From assembly GCA_963920575.1 (NCBI GenBank), contig OY986968.1:7185485-7249484 (forward strand): DNA of 64,000 nt. The letters run 5' to 3'. Position numbers and translations under genes: made by a program. This document shows positions 1 to 11,009 of the stretch, piece after piece (position 1 is the stretch's first letter; each line of letters starts with the position of its first letter). The notes beneath the pieces were generated by a model. That model searched no databases and was not told the origin of the DNA. It was given only the letters and a program-made list of their open reading frames with translations. Source of the DNA: Narthecium ossifragum. Lineage: Eukaryota > Streptophyta > Magnoliopsida > Dioscoreales > Nartheciaceae.

Positions 1-246
1 GCCCGACGTTTTGAGGGCGGTGCGGGTCCTTCGCATCGAAGTCGGCGTTGCCGTTGTTGCCGTTCGCGGGAAGGGGGTGTGGCGCACGATGTTTTGCAGT
101 TCCTACGGCAGCGGCTTTTAGAGGATCCTCCGCTTCGCCAACGCCTCTTCCCCTCTCAGGCCCCTTGGCCGTTCCGATCATTCACCCCGTTCCTCTCCGA
201 GGCGTCGAGCGTGTGACTGGAGAGAGAGATCGTGAGGAGAGCCAGC

Positions 247-254
247 ATATAAAA
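247..254 (+). promoter_or_regulatory. Candidate TATA box
   Basis: An AT-only core (catataaaacccc) sits in GC-rich sequence about 30 bases before a GA-rich stretch that reads like a plant 5' UTR. It lies 134 bases upstream of the first good start codon at 388. It is the only TATA-like element before the first gene. Positional evidence only. Confidence 0.4.
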
Positions 255-387
255 CCCCTTTAGTTAGCCTTTTCTCCCGTTAGGGCACGACTACGAGAGA
301 GATCGAGAGAGAGAAGAGAGGTGAGCGGTGACCCGATCGGGTAAGAGAGGGAGACCGTGGCCAGAGGAGAGATCGCCGGCGGCGACC

Positions 388-829
388 ATGGTCGGAGGAG
401 ACCGCGACTTGAGGGGATCAAGAACGACTACGAGCTTGTGGGCGACGACTACTCTGACTCCGATCTCCCGTCGCTGACCAAGTCCTGGGTCGCCCTCCCT
501 TTTCCCGGCGCTCTCCCAGTCAATCTCTCGCCGGAACCTCGTCCTGACCTCGCCTATCGCCTGAACCCCGACGCCCACGCAGAGGTAAATTACTTCAATT
601 TTGTTACCTATGTGGTCTCTTCTCTCCTCCGCTCTCGCTCTTCCCTTTTTTTTTTTTGTTGTTACTTGCCCCCACTGCCACCCGATTGGGAAGATCACGC
701 GGCTCAAGTGCGTCGCTGCGGTCTTTGTTGCCGTCGCAGTTTTGCTCTCCGCGATCTTCTGGATCCCTCCGTTTATCCTTCGAGCTGGCAGTTTTTGGGA
801 TCTCTATGCCAATCCGGAGTCCGTAGGTG
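388..829 (+). CDS. 5' exons of a probable single-pass membrane protein gene, frameshifted near its start
   Basis: Two exons are visible. Exon 1 runs to 588, where GCAGAG is followed by a gtaaat donor. Exon 2 starts near 691 after ..gggaag and ends at a gtgagg donor near 823. The conserved-looking frame encodes a hydrophilic acidic N-terminus (NDYELVGDDYSDSDLPSL) with proline-rich sequence. A basic residue pair and one strong transmembrane helix (VAAVFVAVAVLLSAIFWIPP) follow. That frame has no ATG. The only well-placed ATG (388, context gaccATGg) is one base out of frame with it, and one extra base near 407 would join them. So this is either a one-base deletion or an assembly error, or the true first exon lies elsewhere. 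The family is not identified with confidence; later exons are not seen. The layout (acidic tail, then one helix) fits a type II or signal-anchor membrane protein. Confidence 0.45.
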
Positions 830-840
830 AGGATTTGTGA

Positions 841-1812
841 GGGTTTGTGGTGGTTAAGAGTACTGGCATTGCGATGAACTGGTGGATCTTGGTGTTCTCC
901 AGTTCTGTTTGGGTGTATTCTTCAGCATTTTTGCTGATTGATGCGCTGCATTCCCCTTTGGTAATAGGTGAATTTGCTGGGAGGAATACTAGATCTGCAG
1001 GTTCAGTTGGTGAAATTTCTGAGTATTTGGCATTTTTGTTATCTAAGTGATTAATCAAGATGCCAAAACTTGAAAGCATCTCATTACAGTAGATGTGAAT
1101 TAAATTTTTGTAGATCACTAATATGAGACAACTCGTGATATTTCACTTTTCTCTCCCTAGTCTTAAATCAGTTTGAACACATCCTGCCTAACATATTTTG
1201 ATAATTTTGATATGATTATTGCTCATATCTGTAGCCTTTTATGTCAGAAATATATTTGATACATCCATCTCCGATTTTGCATAGCATGAATAATGGATCA
1301 AATGCTCGATCAAAATATCTCCCAAACGACATGCGAATATAGCTAGACGGATATCTAATGTACATCTGCTCCGTTTTCCATTCATATAAAAAATGCACCA
1401 TTTTAAACAGCCTAAATCAATATATGACACAAATAATGCCTTTGATAAACCTCCTTATAAACTAATGGAGTTAGTCCAGGATATCAAGAAGCAATTCATG
1501 TCAACAGACTGATAAGTAATTTCACAACATAAGGTCTCTTTTTAGTTATAGTGGATTCTCCACTTTACTTTCCTTGATTACTCATTGTTAACAAACTACT
1601 ACACATCAAATTCTAGATCATCTCAAAATTCACTTGGGAACTCCACTATGACAGCAACCTTAGTATAACATGTAGTTCTGTATTTCCTTTGTAAGCTCAA
1701 GTTCATAGGACAAAGCGGTCAAAGTTATTTGATAATCATGATATGTGTTGGAAATTCTTACTATTATGCTTAGTGTTATCTATTGTTTACTATTCTTGTA
1801 ATAAAATGAAGG
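841..1812. other. Non-coding stretch, probably intron or 3' flank of the membrane-protein gene
   Basis: About 970 bases of AT-rich sequence without a convincing reading frame, RNA gene or repeat. It could be a large intron of the gene to its left if the exon-like sequence at 2,223 belongs to that gene. The GRF ORF at 1,813 would then lie inside that intron. Confidence 0.4.
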
Positions 1813-2142
1813 ATGTCGCAATCGTCGTCATCTGTATCTCCTCGGTTGTTTACGTTAAGGTGTAGCTGTGGGCTCAACGTTGTGCGGCGAACCTCCGGCA
1901 CTTTGAAAAATCCCGGTCGCATCTTTTACGCGTGTTCGAATCGTCGTGAAGGTTGTGGTTTTTTTATTTGGGAAGACATTCTACGTTCCGCTCCCGAAGC
2001 ACGATCAAACGCTAGTGAAGTCACAGAGGACACATTGGGTCTTCAAGTCCAAGTGATGCGCGACCAATTATGCGAAATGCGCATCGTCACTTGGATTCTA
2101 GTTGTTGTGGTAACGGTAATTTTTGTAAAAATCTTTTTGTAA
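1813..2142 (+). CDS. GRF-type zinc-finger protein with C-terminal membrane helix
   Basis: An intact, intronless 109-residue ORF. Residues about 17-52 match the GRF zinc finger: a CSCG start, an R-T-S-G-T run, the NPGR-x-FYAC core, then GCGFFIWED. The metal ligands are the cysteines of C-x-C, FYAC and GCGFF. The middle is polar. Residues about 88-109 form one hydrophobic helix (WILVVVVTVIFVKIFL), so the protein should be tail-anchored. Small GRF-finger proteins with such tails are very common in plant genomes and often lie in or near Mutator-like elements; GRF fingers elsewhere bind single-stranded nucleic acid. Here the ORF faces a FAR1/FRS transposase gene on the opposite strand 1.4 kb downstream. 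The start is the first in-frame ATG. Whether it is a host gene or a transposon accessory gene is open. Confidence 0.7.
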   Translation: MSQSSSSVSPRLFTLRCSCGLNVVRRTSGTLKNPGRIFYACSNRREGCGFFIWEDILRSAPEARSNASEVTEDTLGLQVQVMRDQLCEMRIVTWILVVVVTVIFVKIFL

Positions 2143-2222
2143 TTGATGTACATGTGCTTTGTGATGACGTTGTTTTAAGTGTTTTTTTGGTGGTCAAAAT
2201 TGATTATACAAATGAATGAAAG

Positions 2223-2354
2223 GTGTGGACTGCTACTTACTTTCCTGATTCAAAGAAAGAAGCTGGTCCACCTTCGTGGCTTCAACCTCTCAAATTAGAG
2301 AGTAGACAACAACGTGTCAATCGATACAATGCTTGTCCACATGCAGGTAGTTAG
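2223..2354 (+). other. Possible terminal exon, origin unknown
   Basis: An open 43-codon stretch ending in TAG, with protein-like composition (ATYFPDSKKEAGPPSWLQPL then a basic segment). It is preceded by an AG but no good pyrimidine tract. It may be the last exon of the membrane-protein gene at 388, with the GRF ORF lying in its intron, or chance. I do not recognise the peptide. Confidence 0.25.
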
Positions 2355-2359
2355 CTAAG

Positions 2360-3416
2360 CACCCTAATTTCCACTATACTTTTACATGGTAAAATCTGTG
2401 ACAAGGAATCTCACACCTCTGGAACCTTGTAAACATCAACACACATCAAAGTAGAGGAAAACCCATAATACTTCCAATCTAGTCCTCAACAAGCTGGAGA
2501 AGTGAAGCAGGTTTCTTGTTCTTGGTTGGCGTTGCCCCAAGAAGAAATGAAGAGCTTGTTGTATCTCGACACATGAACTCCGAGCAAACTCCATGGCTCA
2601 AATTCGACACTCAAATTTGGAATCGGCCCGACGGTGGACTATTAACTTAACTATAGCAGCTTATATTCTGTCTCAAATTTGAGCCGTGTTACTGTCTAAT
2701 TTGGAATCAACCATGTTACTGTCTAATTGAGTGAAACTATAGCAGCTTATATTCTTCTCATCCACCTTTCCTTTGTACATATTTGGAGAAAATTTTGACA
2801 GCATTTCCTTTGTATCTTTGATATAGCATCAAGTGCATACAATTGTTTGAAATAATAGAACAACCATTCACTCACACATTTACTCCATCACAAAATACGA
2901 GGTACACCCTCCAAACATTCAATCAAATATACAAATGAGGAGGTACTCACTCCAACTCATTCACAATTGTAATCAACTTCCTCTCAAAATTAGAAGTATG
3001 TCACGTTTATCATATAATGAAGTACAACTTCGAATATGGAACTCAAAGTGTAAGCCACAATCACAATTCTCCATCGCTGTCATTATGAGACGACTCATAC
3101 ATGCTTCTCTGTTGGAATTCCTACATGAAAATCATTTAAATTAGCATATATAATTCACTTGTCTCAACTCTGAAAAACTACATACATGTTATTTTGGCAT
3201 GTCACCTAACCTGAGATGTTAATTCTATTGTATCCACTACAACTAAATAAGTGTCTCTAAGATGAAAGCAGCACCTCTAAGATGATATAATAGAACGATC
3301 TATACACGACAGTTTAGAAAGAGACTTACATGTACGAATTAACATGATTAACCAAATTCCCAAACTAAATGAATCATTGAAATCTAACAACCAAACTTAC
3401 ATAATTATATTGGGGA
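2360..3416. other. Gene-free AT-rich stretch
   Basis: No convincing coding or RNA gene. A short direct repeat (actatagcagcttatattct) occurs at about 2,651 and 2,731. Otherwise nothing recognised. Confidence 0.5.
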
Positions 3417-3500
3417 TAACTGGAACCAGCGCCAACATGAGACAAATCATGCACTTATGATCCCAATCTTTGTAGAATTATAACATGATTTCGTGACAAC
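3417..3500 (-). repeat. Second, decayed copy of the FRS terminal exon
   Basis: On the minus strand this is a diverged copy of the terminal exon at 3,550-3,636 and its flanks. Both share the motif specifying HVGAGSSYP followed by a gtaag-like sequence. This copy has an early in-frame stop (TTG GGA TCA TAA) and looks non-functional. The two copies lie about 130 bases apart in direct orientation, so the duplication is local. Confidence 0.6.
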
Positions 3501-3549
3501 ATGTAATAAATAACAAGTGATGTAAAAATTTAAAACTTACCTAATTATA

Positions 3550-6076
3550 TTATGGATAACTGGACCCAGCGCCAACATGAGGCAATTCGTGCACTTGTGG
3601 TCCCAATTTCTGTATGCCAAAAAGTGATTGTGACCTCTGTACAATTATAAGATGATTCAGTGACAATATTGGATAAATAACAAGTGAATATGTAAATTTA
3701 CTAGTTTATGTTAATCTTAATAGTATAGGCAATGTAGACACACCATGTTCATGCTCTCTTGTGTGCCAAAAACCTCCGGTGTCGGTGTTATTGATTGATT
3801 CACATCACCAGATTGTTTATCTCTTTTAACCTGCAATTTAAATCAGGATAATCAAATCATGCCAAGGTTAGCTATAACATAATCGAAGTTTGTGTATAAA
3901 CATATAGTTTTGTGCTTACATTTTGCTTCTTCCCCTTGAGTTTAAGTCTACGGACAACCTTGTCCACTTTCGATTCTTTTCTTTTTTCTGACGGCCTTCC
4001 CTTGCCTCGCACTCTAAGTGGACTATTAAATCTAACCTCATTAAAACCATTGTCTTCAAAGCTTGACATTGCTTCTGGAGGAATTCCATGATTACCATCG
4101 CTCTCACCTTCAGTGTATGTGATAGAAAATTTATGACACATGTCCGTTAGGCCATCCAACGCTATGGTGCACCTCTTATCTGTTTGTACACCCATGTCTG
4201 CTGCCTCACTGAACTTTGAAAACATCATGTCGTATCGTTGCATTTCAGGTGTAGGGTCTAACCCACCATAGCCCACTCTCATCCGTGAATGACGCTGGGG
4301 AATATTCTTTCTCCACTTGTTTAAGATGCAACGATCTGGCATGTGGAATATCTTCTTATATTGCATGGCAGTTATTGCATGGCGGTACAATATACCTCGA
4401 TGCTCAAATAGTGGACATTGACAATATATTTGACACCCGGACTCCACATAGCATACATTGATTTTTCTGCATCTTTCTGAATCAGGATTCATCTCTTCTA
4501 TGACAAAAAGAGTTGCACCTTCTTGATTGTCAATATGTAATACCTGACAATATGTTTTGCATCTTACCTCTTCCTGAAAATCTTTGAATTTGGCAATTGT
4601 ATAGACTTTTTGTAACTGTTTTTCAAATGTAAATTTTGTAATGCAAGGAATATTCTTGTGGAATGATATGTAATCTGCATGCGTTTCTTTTTCTACTTTA
4701 CTTCGTAAAGCATTATCATACTGTTCAACAAACTGTTTGAGTGAAGTCTTCGAATTAACAAAACCCTCAAAGAACGCATTCATACTCTCACTACGTTGTG
4801 TAGTAGACATTCCTGCCCAAAAAGTGTCCTTGACAAAGGCTGGGACCCATCGTTGTCTATCTTCATAGAGTCCTCTCAACCAATCATTGCCTCCAAGCTC
4901 ATATTCCTCGATCACACTTTCCCATTTGTCCTCAAATTCATATGTAGTCAATGAATCATAAACAACATTCAACAAAGATGATCTGATAGCATCATATTTA
5001 CCATCATATCCACGGAGTTTCTCAGGCACTTTCTTCATTATATGCCACAAACACCATCGATACCTGCTTCTTGAAAAAACCATCTCTACTGCTTTAGTGA
5101 TTACACGATCCTGATCCGTAATTATAGTATTTGAATGGCCGGACATGCATGTAACCCAACTCTCAAACAGCCAGGTGAAGGACTTTGCATCCTCAGTGGA
5201 TAACAATCCACATCCCAGGAGAATTGATTGCCCATGATGGTTCACTCCTACAAATGGAGCAAACGACATGTCATATTTATTAGTAAGATAGGTGGTATCA
5301 AAGGTTATAACATCTCTAAAGTATTCAAAGGCTGCCCTGCTACGCGCATCCGCCCAAAACAAATTCTGAATCCTAGAGTCATCATCAAGATCAAAAGTAT
5401 AGAAGAAATTTGAATTTTTTGCCTGCATCTTTTGAAAATAAGCAAAAACTGCCTTGGCATCACCTTCACCTAGCCTCAGACGCATGGCCTTACTAATATG
5501 GTTTCGACAATCCAGCTCTCCAAATGTTAAATTTTCATACCCACCTGCTTCAACCACAAATGTATTGAAATTCCGGCACATTGGAATGCCAGCCTGATCA
5601 TTTAATTCGAGCATTTTTTTCGTTTTTCCATCTATGATCTTCTTTCATGGGAAAAACCTTGCTTTAGAAGGGCTAAGTGCATGGTCATGTTCTGTTACGA
5701 TTGTGAGGACTACCAACCTCCCATCAGCACCTACCGAAGCATGCAACCTAGCATGACAATCTGTCTTACATGTGGGCTACATCTGTAGTGTGTTATTTGC
5801 ATTTGATTGTGTTTTCCTTGCACGAGAACACACTAGAGTTATATGTTTTAGATCTCCATTATCATCCAACTTTCGGCTTCTCTTGGCCGTAGAAAATCCA
5901 ATTTGACTACCATAAAGTCTGTAATACTGTACAAGCTGCTCCACAGAATCAAATATCATTCCACATTTAGGTTCTTCAACTATTTCACACATGCCCATTG
6001 TGACATTAGAATGATCCGACAACAAATTAAGATCGTTTGCTTCATCTCCCTTTGAATTCGATGAACTTGTAGCCAT
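3550..6076 (-). pseudogene. FAR1/FRS (FHY3-family, MULE-derived) transposase-like gene with two in-frame stops
   Basis: Minus-strand gene with three exons: 6,076-3,920, 3,830-3,744 and 3,636-3,550. All junctions are GT-AG and in phase 0, giving about 775 codons, normal for the family. The likely start is MATSSSNSKG. In order: an N-terminal FAR1 DNA-binding domain (SVEQLVQYYRLYGSQIGFS through KTDCHARL), a MULE transposase core (DVITFDTTYLTNKYDMSFAPF, ITDQD, CLWHI), and a SWIM zinc finger (YCQCPLFEHRGILYRHAI, where the usual G-I-x-C-x-H has decayed to GILYRH). A basic region then leads into a short tail. Two stops interrupt exon 1, just before KTDC (TAG near 5,777) and after KARFFP (TGA near 5,640); the family has a cysteine at the second site. 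FHY3/FAR1 proteins are domesticated Mutator-type transposases acting as transcription factors. The stops and the lost SWIM residue point to a dead copy. Confidence 0.85.
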
Positions 6077-6780
6077 AATCTCTAACCTTGTGACTAACAT
6101 GAACATAAATAACATAGAAGATAAGACATCAATATGTTGAAATCGAAGCTAAAAAGAGAACTCTTAAAAAAAGAACTCAATAACAAGAATTGCTACATCT
6201 ATTATTAGTATTCCACTTGAGATAAACTGCATTATAATTGAAACAGAACTCTTGAAATGGTGCATACTACAAATAGATGCTGAAGAACTGACATGTTTTA
6301 ACTAGGATATAAAAAATGTTTCAATCGTAGAGCACCAGCAATCATTCAATCGGAGAAAGGAAATCCAGCAATTTTTTTTCCATCGGAGGGCACCAACAAT
6401 CACCAAAAATAGCCAAAAATCCAACAAAATGCACGAAACCACAACAAGAAAGAAATTTTTTTCCCCATACCTGAGGTCGATGTCGATCGAAGAGCACCGA
6501 CAGCATCGCGGTGGAAGTCGTTCGCCGGAGATTGATGGAGGTTCAAGCCGGACGTCGGGTGGAGGCCGTCCGCGGTGGAAGCCATCCGCCGCTCACCAAG
6601 ATCGATGGAGGGTTTGGCAAGCAGCATCGTCGCAAGCGCCGGGAGCGATGGAGAAGACTCGATGCGAGCTAGATCGATGGAGGAGCCGCTGCCGCCGATG
6701 GAGGAGGGGTGATGGCTAGAACGATGGAGGAGCCAATGCCGCCGATGATCGAAAAGGTGATGCCTACATCGATAGAGGAG
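6077..6780. other. 5' flank of the FRS gene, no gene seen
   Basis: The left part is AT-rich and probably 5' UTR or promoter of the minus-strand FRS gene. From about 6,470 it becomes GC-rich with repeated gatggagg words leading into the minisatellite. ORFs here follow the repeat composition and show no domain. Confidence 0.4.
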
Positions 6781-7175
6781 CCTCCGAGAGATGCGTAGAT
6801 ATGGGGAGGAGGTATTGGTGGAGGAGCCGCCGGGAGGAGGTTTGAGGAGGAGGTATTGGTGGAGGAGCCGCCGGGAGGAGGTATGGGGAGGAGGTCTGGG
6901 TGGAGGAGGCGCCGGGAGATGCGTAGATTGATGGAGTTCCGGGTGGAGGAGCTGCAGGGAGGAGGTCTGGGTGGAGGAGGCGTCGGGAGATGCGTAGATC
7001 GATGGAGGTATGGGTGGAGGAGGCGCCGGGAGGAGGTCTGGGTGGAGGAGGTGCCGAGAGGAGGTCCGGGTGGAGGAGCTGCCGGGAGGAGGTCCGGGTG
7101 GAGGAGCTGCCGGGAGGAGGTCCGGGTGGAGGAGCTGCCGGGAGGAGGTCCGGGTGGAGGAGCCACCGGGCTTAG
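6781..7175. repeat. GGAGGA-rich minisatellite, 28-bp unit
   Basis: Degenerate tandem repeats. The last four units start at 7,059, 7,087, 7,115 and 7,143, exactly 28 bases apart (aggaggtccgggtggaggag + ctgccggg). Earlier units are diverged and of variable length. Since 28 is not a multiple of three, the long proline- or glycine-rich ORFs across it are by-products of the repeat. The strand is strongly purine-biased. Confidence 0.85.
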
Positions 7176-8275
7176 GTGAAGCATAAAGGACTGAAGCCCT
7201 CGATGGGCTTAGGCAACTAAATGAGTGGTTGGCTATCCACCGTCGATTTCACAACCACGTGTCGACAATCCAAGCGTGCCACCTAAGGTTGGCTATCAAC
7301 CAACTAAAGGCAGGTTGGCTAGGGATCATTTTTCTTAATATATACTTGACGGTCTCCCAAATATTTTGTATAGATTCATCAACTTCTTTCGATCCTTCTT
7401 GAACAATTAAATTGAGAATGTGCGCACAACATCTACGAAAGAAATCACCATTACACAAAAGGGCTTCATTTAACAAGAGCTTGCTATTCAACAACTCAAC
7501 AAAGGAAAGATTCACGGAAGCATTATCCAAAGTAATAGTAAATAACTTTCCCACAATTCCCCACTTGGCCAACAAACTGAATATTTTCTTAGATAAACCA
7601 ACATGATTACGTGGAGATAAAGCAAAATCCAATGATTTGTTTTTGTAAATGCCAATCATTATCAACAAAATGGGTAGTAAGGGAAAGATAACCATTTGTC
7701 GCTATACATGTCATCAAATCATATGCCAAACTAATCCTCCCTAGAATAGAATTTAATAAGCTTGCGAATTTTCCTTTTTCTCTCTTATACAACTTCAATA
7801 CATCAGTCTTGCATATATTTCTAGTCATTAGTTGAATATCTAGACAGATATATATGAAAATATCTCTAACTCCCTCATACTCTATAAATCCAAAGGGCAA
7901 ATCATGCACAATAGTTTCTTTAGTTATAAGCTCATGTGAAATATCAATATCTATTTTGAATGATCTCAAAGACATGGTTCCTTCGTATCGGGATAAGAGC
8001 ATTTGGCTTATATCTCGATGTATCATTTTTTGAACAAATCAAGAGATGGCGTTTTAGATTACCAGTTCCATGAAAAGAACTAGCCATATATTTGGTTCCA
8101 CATTTCTTGCACTTACACTTTTATTTATTACCAGGACCCACATGCAACTTCAAATGACTCCAAATAAATGAAGTTTTTTTTTTAACTTACGCTTAGCACG
8201 TGCGACATTTTCAGCTGATGCAGATTCTTGGTTGCTTATCTACGGTTACTTCAATGCTATCATCACTATCAATAA

Positions 8276-8388
8276 GGGTTTTTTACATATATATCCTCAA
8301 AAAACTTTCAAAATACATATTTACCCCTGCATTCTTCATATTTTCATATATACCCCTGAAAAGTTCAATTAATCTCCAAAATACCCTT
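8276..8388 (+). repeat. Left terminal inverted repeat of the Pack-MULE
   Basis: Matches the reverse complement of 11,678-11,794 with few differences (for example aaaatacatatttacccct against aaaatacgtatttacccct). The outermost bases GGG directly follow the 9-bp target duplication. Confidence 0.9.
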
Positions 8389-8529
8389 CGGTGTACTTCC
8401 GTCAGGTTAAGTAACCTAACCATGGGGTAAATTCTAACCGGGCTAGGTAACTTTACTTAAATACCCTTAGCAACATGTCAATTAATCTCCACCCTCTCTT
8501 CCTCTTCTCATTCATCCCCTTAGCAGCAT

Positions 8530-8998
8530 GTCGCAACCACCTCGCCGCTACGCTCCTCCGACCTCATCTGCCGGAGACGATGGGGTTCGAGCTGATCAAC
8601 CTCCGGAAGCTGTCCGTGAACTCGAATAAGCTGGCATTCCTCCCCTACTCCACCTCCCACATGACCAACCTCCGCGTGCTCGACGCCCAGCTCAACTGCC
8701 TCCGGTCACTCCCCGACGCCCTCGAGAACCTCATCCGGCTAGAAATCCTCAACGTCAGCCAGAATTTCCACTACCTTCAATCCCTCCCGTACGCCGTCGG
8801 ACTGCTGATCTCATTGGTCGAGCTGGATATCAGCTACAACAAGATCGCCGTCCTGCCGGACTCCGTCGGGCGCCTGGTGAAGCTCCGCAAGCTCCACGCG
8901 AGGGCAACCCCCTCATCTGCCCGCCGATGGACGTCGTCAAGCAGAACGTGGCGGTCGTGCGCGAGTTTTTGGGACAACTCTTCTTTTCTCATCAGCTG
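8530..8998 (+). pseudogene. PIRL-type leucine-rich-repeat gene fragment captured in the MULE
   Basis: An intronless run of about four to five LRRs: [69 protein letters not shown]. The pattern and the order VSQN then LPYAVGLL match plant intracellular Ras-group LRR proteins (PIRLs). A one-base loss near 8,898 throws the frame. In the shifted frame the expected continuation [12 protein letters not shown] is still readable, so the lesion is recent or the copy was captured intact. The N- and C-terminal parts of the parent are missing. Lying between MULE terminal repeats beside an unrelated gene, it is best read as a captured fragment. Confidence 0.85.
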
Positions 8999-9260
8999 AA
9001 GCTTTTGGGACAAGTGGTCACTTTTATTAATTCAATATTCACATGACAACACCGTTTATTTGCAAGAAAAAATAAACCTTAAATTGTGCAACTAAATGAC
9101 CACTTACAAATGGATGCTTAAAATTATTGGCACAAATTGCCAAACCAAAGTTGCAGAAGAATGGGATGCTTGGCAGTAACCAATGGGGAAAAAGATTCAT
9201 AAACAGGTGTGAGTTTTTGTTCTTTGCTCAAGTAATTAATTAATGCTCTCAAAAGCCATG

Positions 9261-10970
9261 TCACTTGCAGAGCCTGAGCTTCTTGAAGTAAGCTGCCACC
9301 TCCGAGCACCGGTACGGGCGGGTGGCGATGCAGGTGGCGATGTTCTCCGGCTGCTCGATCCACACCTTATGCCCCACCCCTCCGGCCACCAGCTTCACCG
9401 CCAAGCTCTTCATCTGTGCCTCCCCCTTCACTTCCAGTGTCACCTAATAATAACACCACACCATATAGTATATAGTTGTTTAGATCCCAGCTATATATAT
9501 ATACATATAGAGGGATTTTCTATAGGGAACTGGTTCCCTATATCTTACATAGGGAACNNNNNNNNNNNNNNNNNNNNNNNNNNNNNNNNNNNNNNNNNNN
9601 NNNNNNNNNNNNNNNNNNNNNNNNNNNNNNNNNNNNNNNNNNNNNNNNNNNNNNNNNNNNNNNNNNNNNNNNNNNNNNNNNNNNNNNNNNNNNNNNNNNN
9701 NNNNNNNNNNNNNNNNNNNNNNNNNNNNNNNNNNNNNNNNNNNNNNNNNNNNNNNNNCCCGCCCCCCGCCTCCCTCGCACCGACGCCTCGCCCGTCCCCT
9801 CGACCTCGCCCCTCGCCGGCCTCCCTCGACCTCGCCCGCGCCGGCCTCGCTCGCCCCGGCCTCCCTCGCGCCGGCCTCCCTCGCCAACCGCCGTTGAGAA
9901 GGAGCTGTCTGAGCTCCAGAGGATCAGGTGGTGGGGAAGTGCCACCAGGCCGGATCGGATAGCTTGCTAACGTGGCATGCCTACTAGAGGATGAAGGAGA
10001 GGTACTTCAACTAGGATGGTGCTGGCGAGAGGCTTGCCGGAGTGCTAGTATGGGTTGAAGTTTGCTGATTAGATCGGCTTCTCTTGCTCTGTTCTTCGTA
10101 TGAAATTGTTGACTTAATCTGTAAAAATTGGTCTTCTTTTATCTAATCCATTGGTTCTCTCATCTTTCAAGTGCAAAATTCGATCTTTTTTAGATCCACT
10201 GGAATGGTTTTAAGAATGAGTAAAGTAAGGGGGAAAGATGGGTCATCATAGATGCCATGTAGATGAGGAAAAACAGAGATATTAGATCAGCAAAGCTGGA
10301 AAAATGGGTTGCAAAGGACTTTGTGTAGAGTGTGGATTTGTGAATCCTGAAGAGTGCTCTGTTTTGAAAAGAGTTTAGATGGATTGACCATCAGAGATCA
10401 GTAGCAATGGGCTTAGTGTTAATGGGAGCCAAAGGGGTGCAGAGGTTTGTGTTTGGTTCAGGGCATGCTGGCTGGCTTCCACTTGTCTAACTAGGAATGC
10501 AGTGACGAGCACCAAGTGCCATGATAGCTTATAGCAATTATAATTCAGAACTTCTTCTTAAGTAGTTGAGCCTTTTCATCCTGACCTTAGGCCTTTTAAT
10601 CTCATTGGAAAAGTATTTGATAGGCTAACTTATACTCGCTTCCTCTGGAGCTCAGACAGCTCCTTCTCAACGGCGGTGGCAAGGGAGGCCGGCGTGAGGG
10701 AGGCCGGCGAGGGCGAGGTCGAGGGAGGCCGGCGAGGGCAAGGTCGAGGGGAACGGGCGAGGCGTCGGCGCGAGGGAGGCGGGGGCGGGCGAGGCGACGG
10801 CGGCGGGGCATGGGAGAGGGGCGTGGCTCGGGAATGGATGGTGGAAGAGGGGAGGGGGGGGGCTTTAAGTCCCCCAAACAGATCCTGGCCGACGGATGGG
10901 ATCCGACGGCCAGGATCCTGGTTCCCTATGTAAGGGTTTAGGGTTTAGGGTTTAGTTCCCTATAGAAAAT

Positions 10971-11009
<39 letters not shown>

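Noticed and set aside
6669..7184. Long proline-rich and glycine-rich ORFs on both strands
   Set aside because: They follow the GGAGGA repeat. The 28-bp unit shifts frame every copy, and there is no domain.
9243..9970. ORFs running through 9,558-9,757
   Set aside because: They cross 200 unknown bases; the part left of the gap is antisense to PTRHD1 exon 2.
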